Shown: positions 10,754-21,478 of the stretch, one piece after another | Numbering within the stretch: the stretch's first letter is position 1 | Layout of the letters: each line of letters starts with the position of its first letter | Notes under the pieces: generated by a model | Databases searched by the model: none | What the model saw: the letters and a program-made list of their open reading frames with translations, nothing else | What the model was told of the DNA's origin: nothing | Assembly: GCA_026018925.1 (NCBI GenBank) | Contig: JAKSZU010000002.1 | Location: 92,328,975 to 92,392,974 of the forward strand | Source of the DNA: Tupaia tana | Lineage: Eukaryota > Chordata > Mammalia > Scandentia > Tupaiidae | Direction: 5' to 3' | DNA: 64,000 bases | Translations under genes and position numbers: made by a program

Positions 10754-11291
10754 GGAGAGGTTTTTCGCTATAGGGTGCGTGCGCTCGCCAGACAGAGAGA
10801 GAGAGACATAGAGACAGAAAGCGAGAAATCACCCCCCAGGGGGGATGGTCACGCCGCAATCCCTTCTCCTCCATTCTCCTCTTGGGATCTTGGGCACGCA
10901 CGCACACACGCCCGGCGTGAGTTTTAAGCCACCGGGTCCGGGACGCGAACCACGGTCGACTACGTGGAAGCCCAGCGACATAGCCATTACGCTAACTCCT
11001 GGTTCTCCTGTTCTGTTTTTATTTCGGCCTTTCCTCTTTGTCTTTTCACATAGACCAGATATTTGAAAGGGCAGACGATGGCGGCGTGCGGCTCGTGGTG
11101 CATTCTTTCGGGGAGGCGTTTACCTCGGATGGGAAGCGGAGCGTGCCGTCCTCAGGCCTGTACGGTTCACACCTGTGCCCTTTCCCTCTGGTTCAGAACC
11201 TATTGTTTCTCCTTTCAAATATGTGATTGTACTAGCTCTTTCCATATGAAAGAATTCTCCTTATTTAAATAAAAAAAAGGTTTTTTTAAAA
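10455..11291 (+). pseudogene. Retrocopy of an unidentified transcript, inside HAL1
   Basis: A perfect 17-bp target duplication, AAAGAAACTAATAAGTG (10,438-10,454 and 11,292-11,308), encloses about 540 bp of non-repeat sequence plus one SINE. The 3' end has AAATAAA followed by an interrupted A-run, as expected for a polyadenylated RNA copied by L1 machinery. There are many CpGs (for example GATGGCGGCGTGCGGCTCG near 11,078) and no long frame, so it looks like a copied 3' UTR or non-coding RNA. I do not recognise the parent gene. Confidence 0.7.
10718..11006 (-). mobile_element. tRNA-derived SINE, family A long form, long poly(A)
   Basis: A T-run of about 34 (10,718-10,752) precedes GGGAGAGGTTTTTCGCTATAGGG. 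The hairpin block ACCCCCCAGGGGGGAT and the box B complement CGCGAACCACGG follow, and the head complement ends at GCTAACTCCTGGTTC. CpGs and a long tail indicate a young insertion, nested in the retrocopy. Confidence 0.9.
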
Positions 11292-12060
11292 AAAGAAACT
11301 AATAAGTGTGTTGATAAGCTATTCCATGAAATCTTGAAAGAAAAATTTCCAAACCTAGAGAGACATTCAAATATCCAGACCCAAGAAATACAAAGGCCCC
11401 CGAATAGAATCAACCCAAGAAGATCTTCTCCAAGGCATATTGTAGCCAAATTGACCAAAATCACAAAGACAAGATGCTAAAATTGACAAGAGAGAAATGT
11501 CAATTTACTTACAAAGGATATCTCACCAGGCTAACATCAGGCTAATCTCTCAGCAGAAACAATGCAAGCAAGGTAAGAATGGGAAAATATATTCAAAGTG
11601 TTAAGTGAAAAATTATTTCAACCAAGAATACTATACCCAGCAAGATTATCCTTCATATGTGAAGAAAAGGCAAAAACATTCTCAGATAAAGAAATCCTGA
11701 AAAAATTTACCAACTCCAGACCAGCTCTCCAAGAAGTTCTAAAGGGAGTGTTATACTAGGAAAACTAAAGACAGACACACAGATATAAGACACACACACA
11801 CAAACAATTAAGAGAATGGCCAACTTAATGGTACAAGTTCAGAAGGGTCAATAATAACATCGAATGTTAACTTCCAGAATTTAAATGGAAAGATCAGACC
11901 ACAGTAACACTGCAAATTCACAGAAAAGAGATTAATTATGTGAGACTCAACTGGTGAAATAGAATTTTATGACTTTTGACTAAAACATTATTGATTTTCT
12001 TCTATGCTTTGTTTTCCAGATTTAAGGAACTTCATCTTCTTTTGAGCTGTTGATAGGTTC

Positions 12061-14412
12061 AGCAATTTGTTAATTATTTTAGAAATTGAAACATAAACTT
12101 TTCTTCCTTCCTGAACCTTCTGGAATTGGAAAATATTTGGGAGTATTCTTATTTTGTGGAAGGGTGGTTATTTGTATAAGTTCAGTAATATCTGTTGCCT
12201 TGCATCAGAAATTGGAAATAGTGGTTATTGCCAGAGCTTTTACTGAAATGTCATTTCTGAAGATATGACCTGAAAGTGAAGGAATTAAGGTAGATATCAA
12301 GAAAGCCAACGAAGTTCTTGAAAAGATTGTCTGGTACCATAAACAGTTCTGCCTGGCAAGTAAGTAAAGAATGTCACTTCCTGACAGGAATCCCGCCCCG
12401 CCCTCCCCCACCAACCAACCAACCAACCAAACAAACAAACAAAAACAATCTTTCAAGTACAGGTACATAAAGGCACAGTCAGATGATGAGTTCCTGACTT
12501 GGCTCAGTAGCCTTAGGAGGCTTTTTAGAGAATCTAATCTGAAGTTCCTTATAAAAGGTTCCAGCAAAGCCAACTAAATCAATTAGTGTCTGTGAATCAA
12601 TAAAATGTGAAAAAAAAGAATGGCATGGAAAGCAACTGTAGATACTAGAGACAGTGAGGGAGGAGGATGGGAAATGGCAGAGGGTAAAAAGGAGGGAATC
12701 AAGAGGGGGGAAAAAAAGAAGCAAAATATGTAAGAAAGAAGAAATGGAAAACTATTTGTTGATGATAACATTTATGGTAATTTCTGGAAAGGAAAATTCA
12801 CTTTTGTATGCTGCAATGATGTACAGTGAATAGATATAAATTAAATTTCAAATTGAAAAAAAAAAGCTAGAAGAAAAAATACAAAGTTCCTGTCATGTGA
12901 AGAGTTACCTACAGGACTCACATCTTCACAATGAGCTTCAGAATGGAGTTTCACAAAGTACGAATTCCCCTGAAGAGATCCTCTCCGGTTCTGGCTTTGA
13001 GCGCCATAGGTATGAGTCTCAGCTCTGAATTTCCAACTCAGCCTCACTTCATTTACCTTATTACCTTTGAGATTTCTCTCCAAGAGGAATTTCTGACGTA
13101 AACTATCTTGCCTTTCCTTTCTTCTTTACATCCCTCCCCATGACCCTCCACCTGTGAAATTCTGTCAATTTATACTTGCTTATTATCTTCAAGTCTTTCC
13201 CTTTTCCCCCTGGTCACGGCAGTGACTAGTTCGGGCCTTCATCTCCTGTTCCTTGCCACCACAATGGCCTCCTAACCCAGTCCTCTGGAAAGACTTCCCT
13301 GATTGGCCAGAGGTGAGGGGATGACATGAGAAGTCATGGAGTCCAGTGACTCCTAACCAACAAGGTAGGAAGTCGCCTAGGTGGGACCTGAGGTTTTCAT
13401 AGTAATCTCCACAACCGGCTCTAGTTTGTTCTCCAAGACCTTCATTAAGCATGATGTGATTCCTGATCCTCCTTCTCATCAGTTTGTCTACCTGTGACCT
13501 TCCGGGAAGTGTTTGTTGGACAATTGATTGTGCATAAACAAGTATTTATAGCATGCTGTGGCTGTGACTGTCGCCAGCATTAAATAAACATATTAAAATT
13601 AGAATAGTAAGTTGGGGGCATACGCAGAGCAAGGAGGCCTCTGTTATATCCAAAGCAAAGAAGAGGCTGTGGTTCTATTGGGAAAGAAAGACTTAGATGT
13701 TGTTTTGAAAGAAAGTTCATTGGTGCTTGTAGTGCATTTTGTAGGTGCCAGCGAGCTGATTGGTGAGTGGCAGCAGCTTCTAGGTAAAAAACTAGTGTAA
13801 AGTCACGGCAGGCCTCTTGGTTGAACTGCGCTTTCCAGATGGTTCCTGGAGAAGTGCCTTTTCTTCCTGGGCTTTGGATTCTATTTGATTTGGGTTTGAC
13901 AGGAATGACAAAAATTTGTATAATCTATTTTCAGATCCATTGTACGTGTTTGGTGGTAGCTAAGAGATTTGAGGGTGGTGGTGGAGAGTGATGTGGATAT
14001 ATAATGCAGAATGTCCCCACAAATACCATGCAGGGTGTAACCAAGGAGAAGGGTATGTTCTGCAGGGACTTCCTGGCTCTCCCCTGGGCCTTGATTTCCC
14101 GTCTTATGTGCTGGTTAAGGCGGAAGAAAGATGATGTTGGTCAAACTCCCTGGGGAGGGAAGAGAACATTGAATTGAATGATTGGTGGAAAGGAGTGCTT
14201 AAAGGTTTGAAAGCTGCTGACTGAGAATAGCCTGGTGCTTTATAATAGGCAAACGATGCCCTGATGTTTGCTGTGTGGTAAAGATTTTCCATGACCAGCT
14301 GCGTTCTGCCTGTGTGATAGATCCCTCCCAAAGAGAGGGAGGTTACTTCTACGCTTGGACCACCAGGGCAAGGTTAGAGAGCCCAATACCTAATTGTGAA
14401 AGCAAGGCTGTT
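12061..14412. other. Non-coding; one AACC/AAAC simple repeat, otherwise nothing recognised
   Basis: A CCAACCAACC to AAACAAAC simple repeat lies at about 12,412-12,445. The rest shows no supported gene. The 121-codon frame at 14,275-14,640 overlaps a SINE. Confidence 0.45.
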
Positions 14413-14428
14413 AGAGAGTATTTTACAG

Positions 14429-14690
14429 GGGGACCAGCAGTTAGCGTAATGGCAATGTTGCTGAACTCCTATGTAGTTGACCGCGGTTCGAATCCTGGAC
14501 CCGGTGGCTTAAAACTCATGCCAGGTGCATGTACGTGCATGCCCAAGATCCGAGAGGAGACTGGAGGAGAAGGGATTGTGGCGTGGCCATCCCTCCTGGG
14601 GGATGATTTCTTGCTTTCTGTCTCTCTGTCTTTCTGGTGAGAGCACGCGCCCTATAGCAAAAACCTCTAAAAGAAAATAAATAAAAGTCA
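14429..14690 (+). mobile_element. tRNA-derived SINE, family A long form
   Basis: Young-type head GGGACCAGCAGTTAGCGTAA, box B GGTTCGAATCC, and a CCCTATAGCAAAAACCTCT end. The 16-bp target duplication AGAGAGTATTTTACAG (14,413-14,428) is repeated at 14,692-14,707 with one mismatch. Confidence 0.93.
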
Positions 14691-14874
14691 TAGAGAGTAC
14701 TTTACAGCGTCCTTGAGAGCCTGTTGTAGAAAAAATCTGACAGGAAGTTGTGTTTTAGAACTGTAGCTCAGAATGTCCTATAAATGTGTTTATCTGCTTT
14801 TCGTAAAGGAGTCTGGTGAGAAAATATTTTACTTGATTGGAGTTTCACTGAAGGTTCTTAAGGTACCATTTCTT

Positions 14875-14958
14875 TTCTTTTTCCCTTCCTTCCTTTCTTT
14901 CTTCCTTCCTTCCTTCCTTCCTTCCTTCCTTCCTTCCTTCCTTCCTTCCTTCCTTTCT

Positions 14959-14990
<32 letters not shown>

Positions 14991-15241
14991 TTTAGAGAGA
15001 GATTTTTCTATAGGGCACTTATGCTCACCAGAGACATAGAGAGAAACAGAAAGTGAGAAATCATCCCTCAGGAGGAATGGCCACACTGCAATTCCTTCTC
15101 CTCTATTCTCCTCTTGGGATTCTGGGCACTCACGCCCAGACACCCGGAGTGAGTTTTAAGCCATCAGGTCTGGGACTTGAATCATGGTTGGCCATGTGGG
15201 AATCCAGCACCATAACTGCCACACCACCTGTTTGGCCCCCC
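14875..15241 (-). mobile_element. tRNA-derived SINE, family A, with expanded tail
   Basis: The target duplication TAAGGTACCATTTCTT (14,859-14,874) matches 15,242-15,257 with one difference. This shows that the CCTT/CTTT microsatellite belongs to the insertion, at its poly(A) end. The body has TTTTTCTATAGGGCAC, a box B complement GACTTGAATCATGG and a CCACCTGTTTGGCC head complement. Confidence 0.9.
14881..14992. repeat. CCTT/CTTT microsatellite in a SINE tail
   Basis: Pure tetranucleotide blocks, (CCTT)n then (TTTC)n. On the opposite strand this is a GAAA/GGAA tract, as expected from expansion of an A-rich tail. Probably length-variable. Confidence 0.93.
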
Positions 15242-15360
15242 TAAGGAACCATTTCTTGTCTTTCTAGTTACTGGATGTTTTTTCCGGATGCTAAAATGTG
15301 AATGCAGAGAGGAAAATTCAATTATATCTTTCTTTTGTTTACTTTGCATGATTGAGTTAT

Positions 15361-15617
15361 TTTTGGAGAGATTTTTGCTATAGAGTGTGTATGATTGATG
15401 AAGACACGGAGAGAGATAAAGAGAGAGAGGGAAAGTGAGAAATCACCCCCAAGGAAGATGGCCACGGCATTCCTTTCTCTTTCATTCTCCTTCTGGTATT
15501 TTGGGCATGCACACACACACACCTGGCATGAGTTTCGAGCTGCTGGGTCCAGGAATCAAATTGCTGACCATGTGTGTGAATCCAGTACCTTAACCACCAT
15601 GCCACCTGCTGGCCTGC
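15361..15617 (-). mobile_element. tRNA-derived SINE, family A long form
   Basis: Minus-strand copy: TTTTTGGAGAGATTTTTGC, GAAATCACCCCCAAGGAAGA, then ACCATGCCACCTGCTGGCC. Diverged from the young type. Confidence 0.88.
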
Positions 15618-16075
15618 GGGACTGAATTTCAAATTGTCCTTTCAAATACAGGCAGCATGTCAGTGGAGCCATGGCAAATGACAGCGACTCTAATTGTGGG
15701 CAAATGCGAGCTATAGGAAAAATGTGTAAACATGCTGCCTCTGTCACTGTTTACTGTGTGACACTGGGCACTGGGATGAATTTCATTTTAATGAGGACCT
15801 ACACTGTCACCTCAATGTCCTTAATGAGTGCCAAGTTTCATCTTTTACTATTTCACAGCTGTGAATGTGTTTCACATTTTGGTAACATTTCCACAATGAG
15901 ACTTCTTTCTTTCTACAAGAGGAGTTTTTCCTTCTGTCTCATATTTATGAAATTTGACTTGTTGGTTTTTGTCAAAAATAGAACAGAAGTAACAATTATG
16001 ATCCCTGTTCCTTAGCTCAAATGGACTCATTCAACTTACAGTAAAACTGTGTAATATCTAGCAAACATATATATT
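15618..16075. other. Non-coding, nothing recognised
   Basis: The 114-codon frame at 15,671-16,015 has no recognisable domain. Judged a chance frame. Confidence 0.4.
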
Positions 16076-16302
16076 TCATTTTTGAGGTTTTTGTCATAGG
16101 GTGCGTGCGCTCACCAGAGACTGAGAGGGCAAGTGGGGGGATGGCCACACTGCAATCCCTTCTCCTTCATTCTCCTCCTGGGACTTTAGGTGTGCAGGTA
16201 CATGTGCCCAGCATGATTTTCAAGCTGCTGGGTATGGGACTCAAACCACCGTTGGCCGTATGGGAGTCCAGTGCCCCAACCATCATGCCACCTACTGGTA
16301 CC
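16076..16302 (-). mobile_element. tRNA-derived SINE, family A (diverged)
   Basis: GAGGTTTTTGTCATAGGGTG, a shortened GA tract, GACTCAAACCACCG (box B complement), and CATGCCACCTACTGGTACC. Confidence 0.85.
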
Positions 16303-16379
16303 ACAAACATATTTATTTTGAAGACAAATATGAGATGATTTTGGTTAAGATGACGTTGGTTAAGTCACACTCAACACAT

Positions 16380-16632
16380 GTGTATGGGTTGAATTGAACC
16401 TCCTCCCTCATTCATATACTGAAGTCCTAACCCCAGAGTGGGAAATAGCCTTTAATGTGGTAAATAAGTTAAAAAGAGGCCAAGAGGGTATGATTTGCTT
16501 CTGTGTTGATCTTGCTCTTTTAGTCCTCAGGATGATGAGAACAAACTGTCTGTATTTAAGCCACCTAATCCCTGGTCTTTTGCTATGGCAACCCTTGACC
16601 ACTAGTACGACATCTATATTTATTCTATAGCT
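16380..16632 (+). mobile_element. MaLR-type LTR fragment
   Basis: Text such as GGGTTGAATTGAACCTCCTC and CATATACTGAAGTCCTAACC has the typical start of MST/MLT-type LTRs. The 3' part near 16,550 has a TTAAGCCACCTAATC motif and the end is degraded. An old non-coding solo fragment. Confidence 0.55.
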
Positions 16633-17199
16633 GTGGCATTTACCACTTGCTAAACATCTGTGTATTTCCTCTGTTAGCCCTACCCAGTTTCACTAAGGTT
16701 GGGCCATGCATTCTGGTCTCTGGGCTGTGAGCAGAACTGAGACAAATAATTTTGGGGCTAAAGCATTTAAAAGCTTGTCTGAGACCCTCTGATGAGCTGT
16801 CACAGTGACCAAGGGGACTGGACTGCCACTGTTCCAGAGGTGTAGTTCCAAATGGGGGGCTTTCCACCAGAATGAGTAGAGCAAAACCTGCCACCAACCA
16901 GTGTTGGTTCTCGTCCATAAGTGAGAAATAGTTCATTACTATATTAACCTTGGGATCAGGGACTTTAATTTTCTTTCTTTAACTTTGTTTATCATGACCA
17001 GGACGATTTTCATCTCTTGGCTGTCCTGGGAGTATAAACTTAGTCATGTATCTAGACTTCTCCCACTGACTCATCATCACACCTTTCCATTTTATTTTTG
17101 TAACAGTCCATACATCTGTCCCTGCTTTTTCTGTTTACAGAGTTACGATGGCTATTCCCCTAAACAAATAATAAAAGTGGTGATGATGATGATAATGAA
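16633..17199. other. Non-coding, nothing recognised
   Basis: No supported gene or named repeat. Confidence 0.4.
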
Positions 17200-17376
17200 C
17201 CATTGTTCCAGGCACTGTTCTAGTGTGGTACGTGAAGTCATTTAGGCCCATAACCTTATGAAGTATGTGCAATTATCATTCTCTTTTTCAGATAAGAACA
17301 TCGAGGTGTGGGGAATTTAAATAACTAGCTCAAATTCACACAGCTCATAAGCAGCAGAGCTGGGGTTTGAACCTTT
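17200..17376 (-). repeat. MIR fragment
   Basis: Reverse-complement MIR features: CCAGGCACTGTTCTAG, TTCAGATAAGAACATCGAGG and CACACAGCTCATAAGCAGCAGAGCTGGG-like text. Confidence 0.75.
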
Positions 17377-17491
17377 GCAAGATGGTTTCCATGGCTTATG
17401 AATAAATTCATGCATTAACTACCCTTCACCTTCTGGTCCTATTGTAAGACTCCTCTCTCATTAAAAATAGCCCTCTGACCATGTCTTTTTA

Positions 17492-17655
17492 AAAAGAATT
17501 ATTTATTTAATTTTCATTATTATTATTATTATCATTATTAGAATTTGCTACAGGGCATATGCACTCACCAGAGGAGGGGTGAGTGAGAAAGCAAACTGCC
17601 AGGTCTAGGACTCAAACCAGTCAACACTGTGGGAGTCCAGTGCCACCTCTTGACA
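17492..17655 (-). mobile_element. tRNA-derived SINE, family A (short or degraded)
   Basis: An ATTATT-rich tail complement, GAATTTGCTACAGGGCATAT, a reduced GA tract, box B complement ACTCAAACCAGTC, and GTGCCACCTCTTGACA. It lacks the middle block. Confidence 0.7.
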
Positions 17656-17699
17656 CTTCAAAACCCTCCACTCTCATTGGAGTCTAGATAGCATCTATT

Positions 17700-17960
17700 G
17701 TGCACACAAAGCCTGCATTTGCCAGCCTCTGTCTCACTGTTACAGCTCTTCTGTTAGAATTGTCTTGCTGCCTGTCCACTGTCTTGGCCCTATCTGTAAC
17801 ATCCTGTGCAGCCCACAGTCAGCTGCCACCTCTTCTGAGAAGACTTCATTGGGGTTATTTTCATTCAGCACTCCCCTAGTTCCTTGCCCATTCATCCTCT
17901 GGGCACTCAGGATTCACTTATCTCCTCCCCCTGAAGTGTAACTCTCTGAGCACTGATTTT
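17700..17960. repeat. Possible L2 LINE fragment
   Basis: CCACCTCTTCTGAGAAGACTT and neighbouring text resemble the L2 3' region. An old, diverged match judged by eye. Confidence 0.35.
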
Positions 17961-18619
17961 TACAATTTCTCTGCAAGGAAGGAGCACAGTGCAGACAACC
18001 ATTGTGCTATAAATCTTGACTGGTTTATCGAAAAGGAAGTTTCCCTGAATGCCTTTTTCTGAAAGCAAGAACAACATTTCCCTTTTCACTTTGGCCCCCA
18101 TGACTGAGAATTTCTAGTTACTCTGTGTGAAAGTGACTTGGTTAATTTAGGACTTTTCCCTCCATCCCTCTATCAGCTCTTCTTTCTCTGAGCTTGATGC
18201 TGTCACTCCTCGTCTGTGTCATTTTAGTAAACTGTTCCTTTGGTCTCTGTACTAGAACTAAATTTCGCTTATTTCTTAGCTTTGATTTATTGATTAAGAG
18301 CAGCCTCTTATGCTGTGGTATTTTCAAGCATGAGGTAACATACATCCCAGTGAGTTAAAAGAAAGGGGGAGAATGGTGTCCTTGTCTTTCTTTTCCATGT
18401 CAATGTCTCCCCTTTGAGCATTTTGCGAAGCCTTAGTCCCAGGGGTGGGCAGAAAGCAGAAAGGAAAAGAGATCAGTCACTTCTGTCACAAATAGTTCTG
18501 GTTTAAATGCAGGATGAAGGGTCTGAAACTGGAACAAAATTAGACTTTCTGAGGATTTTAATTGATCTTTTTCCCCTAAGAATGTATTTGTGTTGTGTTC
18601 TTGCTTAGGCAGAGTTTTC

Positions 18620-19150
18620 ATGCGATGACAATTGTCCTTCAGTGAACCTTGCCTCCTGGCATCATGCTTTCATAGTGTCCCCTTCCACACTACGTGAGAG
18701 AATCAGTCCCCTAGCAACAATAGGATATTGCAAAAGTGATGGACCTTTTATGACTTCTGCCAAGGCCAAGATGTTGTGGCCTCTGACTTTTTCTGTTAGA
18801 TCGCTTGCTCTGGCAGAAGGCAGCCTCCGGTTGGGAGGCTCTGGAGTGACCCTACAGAGAGTTCCACATGGTAGGGGACTGACTGGTGCAGAACCCAGCA
18901 CCAACCTGGCAGCTGTGTCCATGGACCATCTTGGAAGTAGGTCCTCCAGCCTCGGTCACACCTTCAGATGATTGTAGCCCCAATCGGTGTCTTCACTGTC
19001 CTTCACGAGAAGCCCAGAGCTGGATCTGCTCAGCCCACATTGCTCCTCTACAGGATCTGTTCGAGGTGATAGATGTTTATAGCTTTTTAAAGCCACTAGG
19101 TTTGGGGACAATTTACTGTGCAGCAATAAAAAGAAAAAGACTAAGATACA
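18620..19150 (+). mobile_element. MLT1-like MaLR LTR
   Basis: The 3' end GATAGATGTTTATAGC ... AAGCCACTAGGTTTGG ... GCAGCAATAAAAAG matches the polyadenylation region of MLT1-type LTRs. The body has no coding content. The 228-codon frame running through it is a chance frame. The start is approximate. Confidence 0.6.
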
Positions 19151-19614
19151 CAGCGTATAATGTTTGGTTTTATCGGATCTTTGTACATCCATGGTCTTCT
19201 GTTTTCATGTCTGTCAGTATTTTTGGCAATATACAGAGGATGACTGTCTGTGGTAGAAGTAAAAAAAAAAAATCAGTGGAAGACAGTAAACCATCATGGT
19301 CTGTTCAGCTGCTCAGTGTGGAGAACTGCCTTGGTTTCCTCCTCCAGTTGTTCCTGGACTCCTCGAACTGCCCTGTGCCATGCTCCACTCACCCGTTCCA
19401 TCCCAAGCCTCCTTTTTCTCTCTCCTCTCAGTCACTGTCTGGGACACTAGCACCCCTCAACACTAGCACCCCTCACACAGATGCACTAGAACCACCATCA
19501 GGACTCAGGAGGAGCCCCCAATCTCCAGGTCACCCTGGACCTTGCACTTCTTACATCCATTGTCATGGCTGACTGCTCTGAGGATGAGCTTGTGATTCCG
19601 AAGGACTTGGTAAA
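19151..19614. other. Non-coding, nothing recognised
   Basis: No supported gene. A duplicated CACTAGCACCCCTC(A) motif near 19,447-19,475 is only a local tandem duplication. Confidence 0.4.
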
Positions 19615-19627
19615 TATTTTCTTCATC

Positions 19628-19778
19628 GGGGCCAGCAGGTGGTGTGGCGGTTAAAGTTGCTGGATTCCCAAGTGTCTGATCATGGTTTGAGTCCCAGACC
19701 TGGCGGGTTGCTTTCTTTCTCTCTCTCTCCCCCTCCCTGGTCAAATTAAAATAAATAAATAAATAAAAATTTAAAAGG
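19628..19778 (+). mobile_element. tRNA-derived SINE, family A short form, intact
   Basis: Head GGGGCCAGCAGGTGGTGTGG, box B-like GGTTTGAGTCCC, a CTTTCTCTCTC tract, then GGTCAAATTAAAATAAATAA. A perfect target duplication TATTTTCTTCATC lies at 19,615-19,627 and 19,779-19,791. It is a good type example of the short form. Confidence 0.92.
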
Positions 19779-19791
19779 TATTTTCTTCATC

Positions 19792-20445
19792 AATCCCAGG
19801 AGGAGAGATGACATGCTGAGAAACTAGCACAAGGTCACTGGAGAAGCTAAATTTTTTTTGAGAAGATCTGAGATGTTAGAACCTGGTGAGCAAAAGAAAG
19901 GGCTGAAGTAGTGAAGTCTGCATTTTCTGGGGGGGAAGAAAAGGTGAGTCAGGTGTTCCTGTAATAGCACAAACCAGCTCCAGACACAGCCGCCCCACAA
20001 GAGGGCTCCTTGATGCCTGTCACCTGCAGTATAGGTGACATCACTGATGCTAACATGGCAAGGCAGGCTGTGAATGCCGACACAGCAGTGTCTCTTTGAC
20101 GAGCTCACCTAGAGACAGTCACAGCCAGAGGTCATTCATGGGCTGCTTCCTTCTGGCCCTGACTAGAGTGACCTTGCCCACTCCTGTCTGCTTCAAAGGG
20201 TGTCCAGGAAGTCCGCTTCACCTGAGACACTGCATCTGTCCCGCCCCTCCTTTCCTTCCTCCACCCGCCCTGCTCTCCTTTACCCACTGGCATAATTATA
20301 CATAATTAGTAAAACTGATCTTTACAGTTCTAAAGAGTGCATTTAAAACTACTGTAGTTAGTCAGTGGGAATTCTGCATTGCTTTAGAGGCAAGGTATAT
20401 GGGAAACATTATGGGAAAAAGCTGTAAGATTTAACTCTTACACTG
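19792..20445. other. Non-coding, nothing recognised
   Basis: No supported gene or named repeat. Confidence 0.4.
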
Positions 20446-20477
20446 TAGAATTTCCCCCCCTTTTTATGAGAGAAAGC

Positions 20478-20519
<42 letters not shown>

Positions 20520-20718
20520 AGGGACAGAGAGGTATTTTTGACAGGGTTGTGCTGAGTCATAATCCTCCTGCCCCAGTCTCCCATTTAGCTAGGATCACAG
20601 GGCAGACGGCCATGCCCAGTATGTCCAGGTTGGTCCAGGGACCAAACCTGTAGCTCCCATGTGGCTCCAGCTTCCCAAGCAGTGGTGCTACGTCTGTGCC
20701 ATCCTGACTGGGCCAGAA
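20446..20718 (-). mobile_element. tRNA-derived SINE, family B
   Basis: Minus-strand copy: a GA microsatellite (20,466-20,518), a CCTGCCCCAGTCTCCC block, ACCAAACCTGTAGCTCCC and a head complement TGCCATCCTGACTGGGCC. Its layout recurs at 38,591, 39,186, 45,560 and 49,186. Confidence 0.78.
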
Positions 20719-20814
20719 AGGTTTAAAAATGTATAATAACAACAATAATAATAAATACATGTATTATACATCTTTCCTATAAAATGTTGAACAACAGAAA
20801 TCAACTCGAACATA

Positions 20815-21073
20815 ATTTATTTTTAAGAGAAATTTTTGCCATAGGGCGCTTGTGCTTGCCGGAGAGACAGAGAGACAGAAAGCGAGAAATCCCCTCCCCC
20901 CCCGAGGGGGTTGGCCATGCCGCAATCCCATCTCCTCCATTCTCCTCTTGGTATTTTGGGCACACACGCACACATGCCTGGCGTAAGTTTTAAGTCACCG
21001 GGTCCAGGACTTGAATCGTGATCGATTACATAGGAGTCCAGTAATGTAACCGTATGCCTTCTACTGATCTCAG
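20815..21073 (-). mobile_element. tRNA-derived SINE, family A long form
   Basis: GAAATTTTTGCCATAGGGCG, the C/G block GAAATCCCCTCCCCCCCCGAG, box B complement GACTTGAATCGTG and head complement CCGTATGCCTTCTACTGATC. Confidence 0.88.
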
Positions 21074-21189
21074 ACATAAATATTTTTCATGGGTCTATAC
21101 AATTTGGAGACAATGAAAAGTAAAAATCTGCATGGTTAATGAGTTCAATGTCTAAAGTCATCCTGAGTTATTTGGGCAAGAAAATATAC

Positions 21190-21478
21190 TTTATCTACCT
21201 ATCTATCTATTTATTTATTTATAGATTTTTTTTTTTTTTTGCCATAGGGTATATGTGCTCACTTGAGAGACACAGAGACAGAGAAAGAAAGTTTGAAATC
21301 ACCCTCCAAGGGGACGGCCACCTTGACTACCTTCTCTAGTCTCCTCTCAGTATTTGGGTATACACAATGCACACATATGTGACCAGTGTGATTTTTAAGT
21401 CGCTATGTCTGAGACTGGGACCACGAAGCTGGCCATGTGGGTTCCAGAGCCTTAATCACCATGCTACATGTTGGCCCT
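21190..21478 (-). mobile_element. tRNA-derived SINE, family A long form
   Basis: A TTTA-rich and T-run tail complement precedes TTGCCATAGGGTATATGTGC. AATCACCCTCCAAGGGGACG and CACCATGCTACATGTTGGCC follow. Confidence 0.86.

Larger units (their letters stand above)
9618..12060 (+). mobile_element. HAL1 (half-LINE-1) element with broken ORF1
   Basis: An L1-related element that encodes only an ORF1-type protein and no reverse transcriptase, which is the HAL1 pattern. Recognisable ORF1 stretches include MSDNEFRMFIVTKVTEMQEK (near 10,036) and, after an interruption, text equivalent to GIDNLFHE (near 11,310) and the segment before TRPALKE-like text (near 11,690-11,750). The upstream start codon frame stops early, and frameshifts are present. 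The 3' UTR near 11,960-12,050 (TTTTGACTAAAACATTATTG) matches the second copy at 27,640-27,690 on the opposite strand. The insertion at 10,455-11,291 splits the frame. The 5' boundary abuts the Tigger remnant, and the 3' boundary is approximate because the tail diverges from the second copy. Confidence 0.75.

Noticed and set aside
10344..10907. 187-codon minus-strand frame
   Set aside because: It crosses a SINE, its T-run and the retrocopy. The Lys run is the SINE poly(A) tail.
12409..12446. CCAACCAACC run as a telomere-like or CRISPR-like array
   Set aside because: It is a short degenerate tetranucleotide repeat without spacers. The unit is not TTAGGG.
18886..19572. 228-codon plus-strand frame as a gene
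   Set aside because: It runs through an MLT1-like LTR end and low-complexity Pro/Ser text, with no domain.
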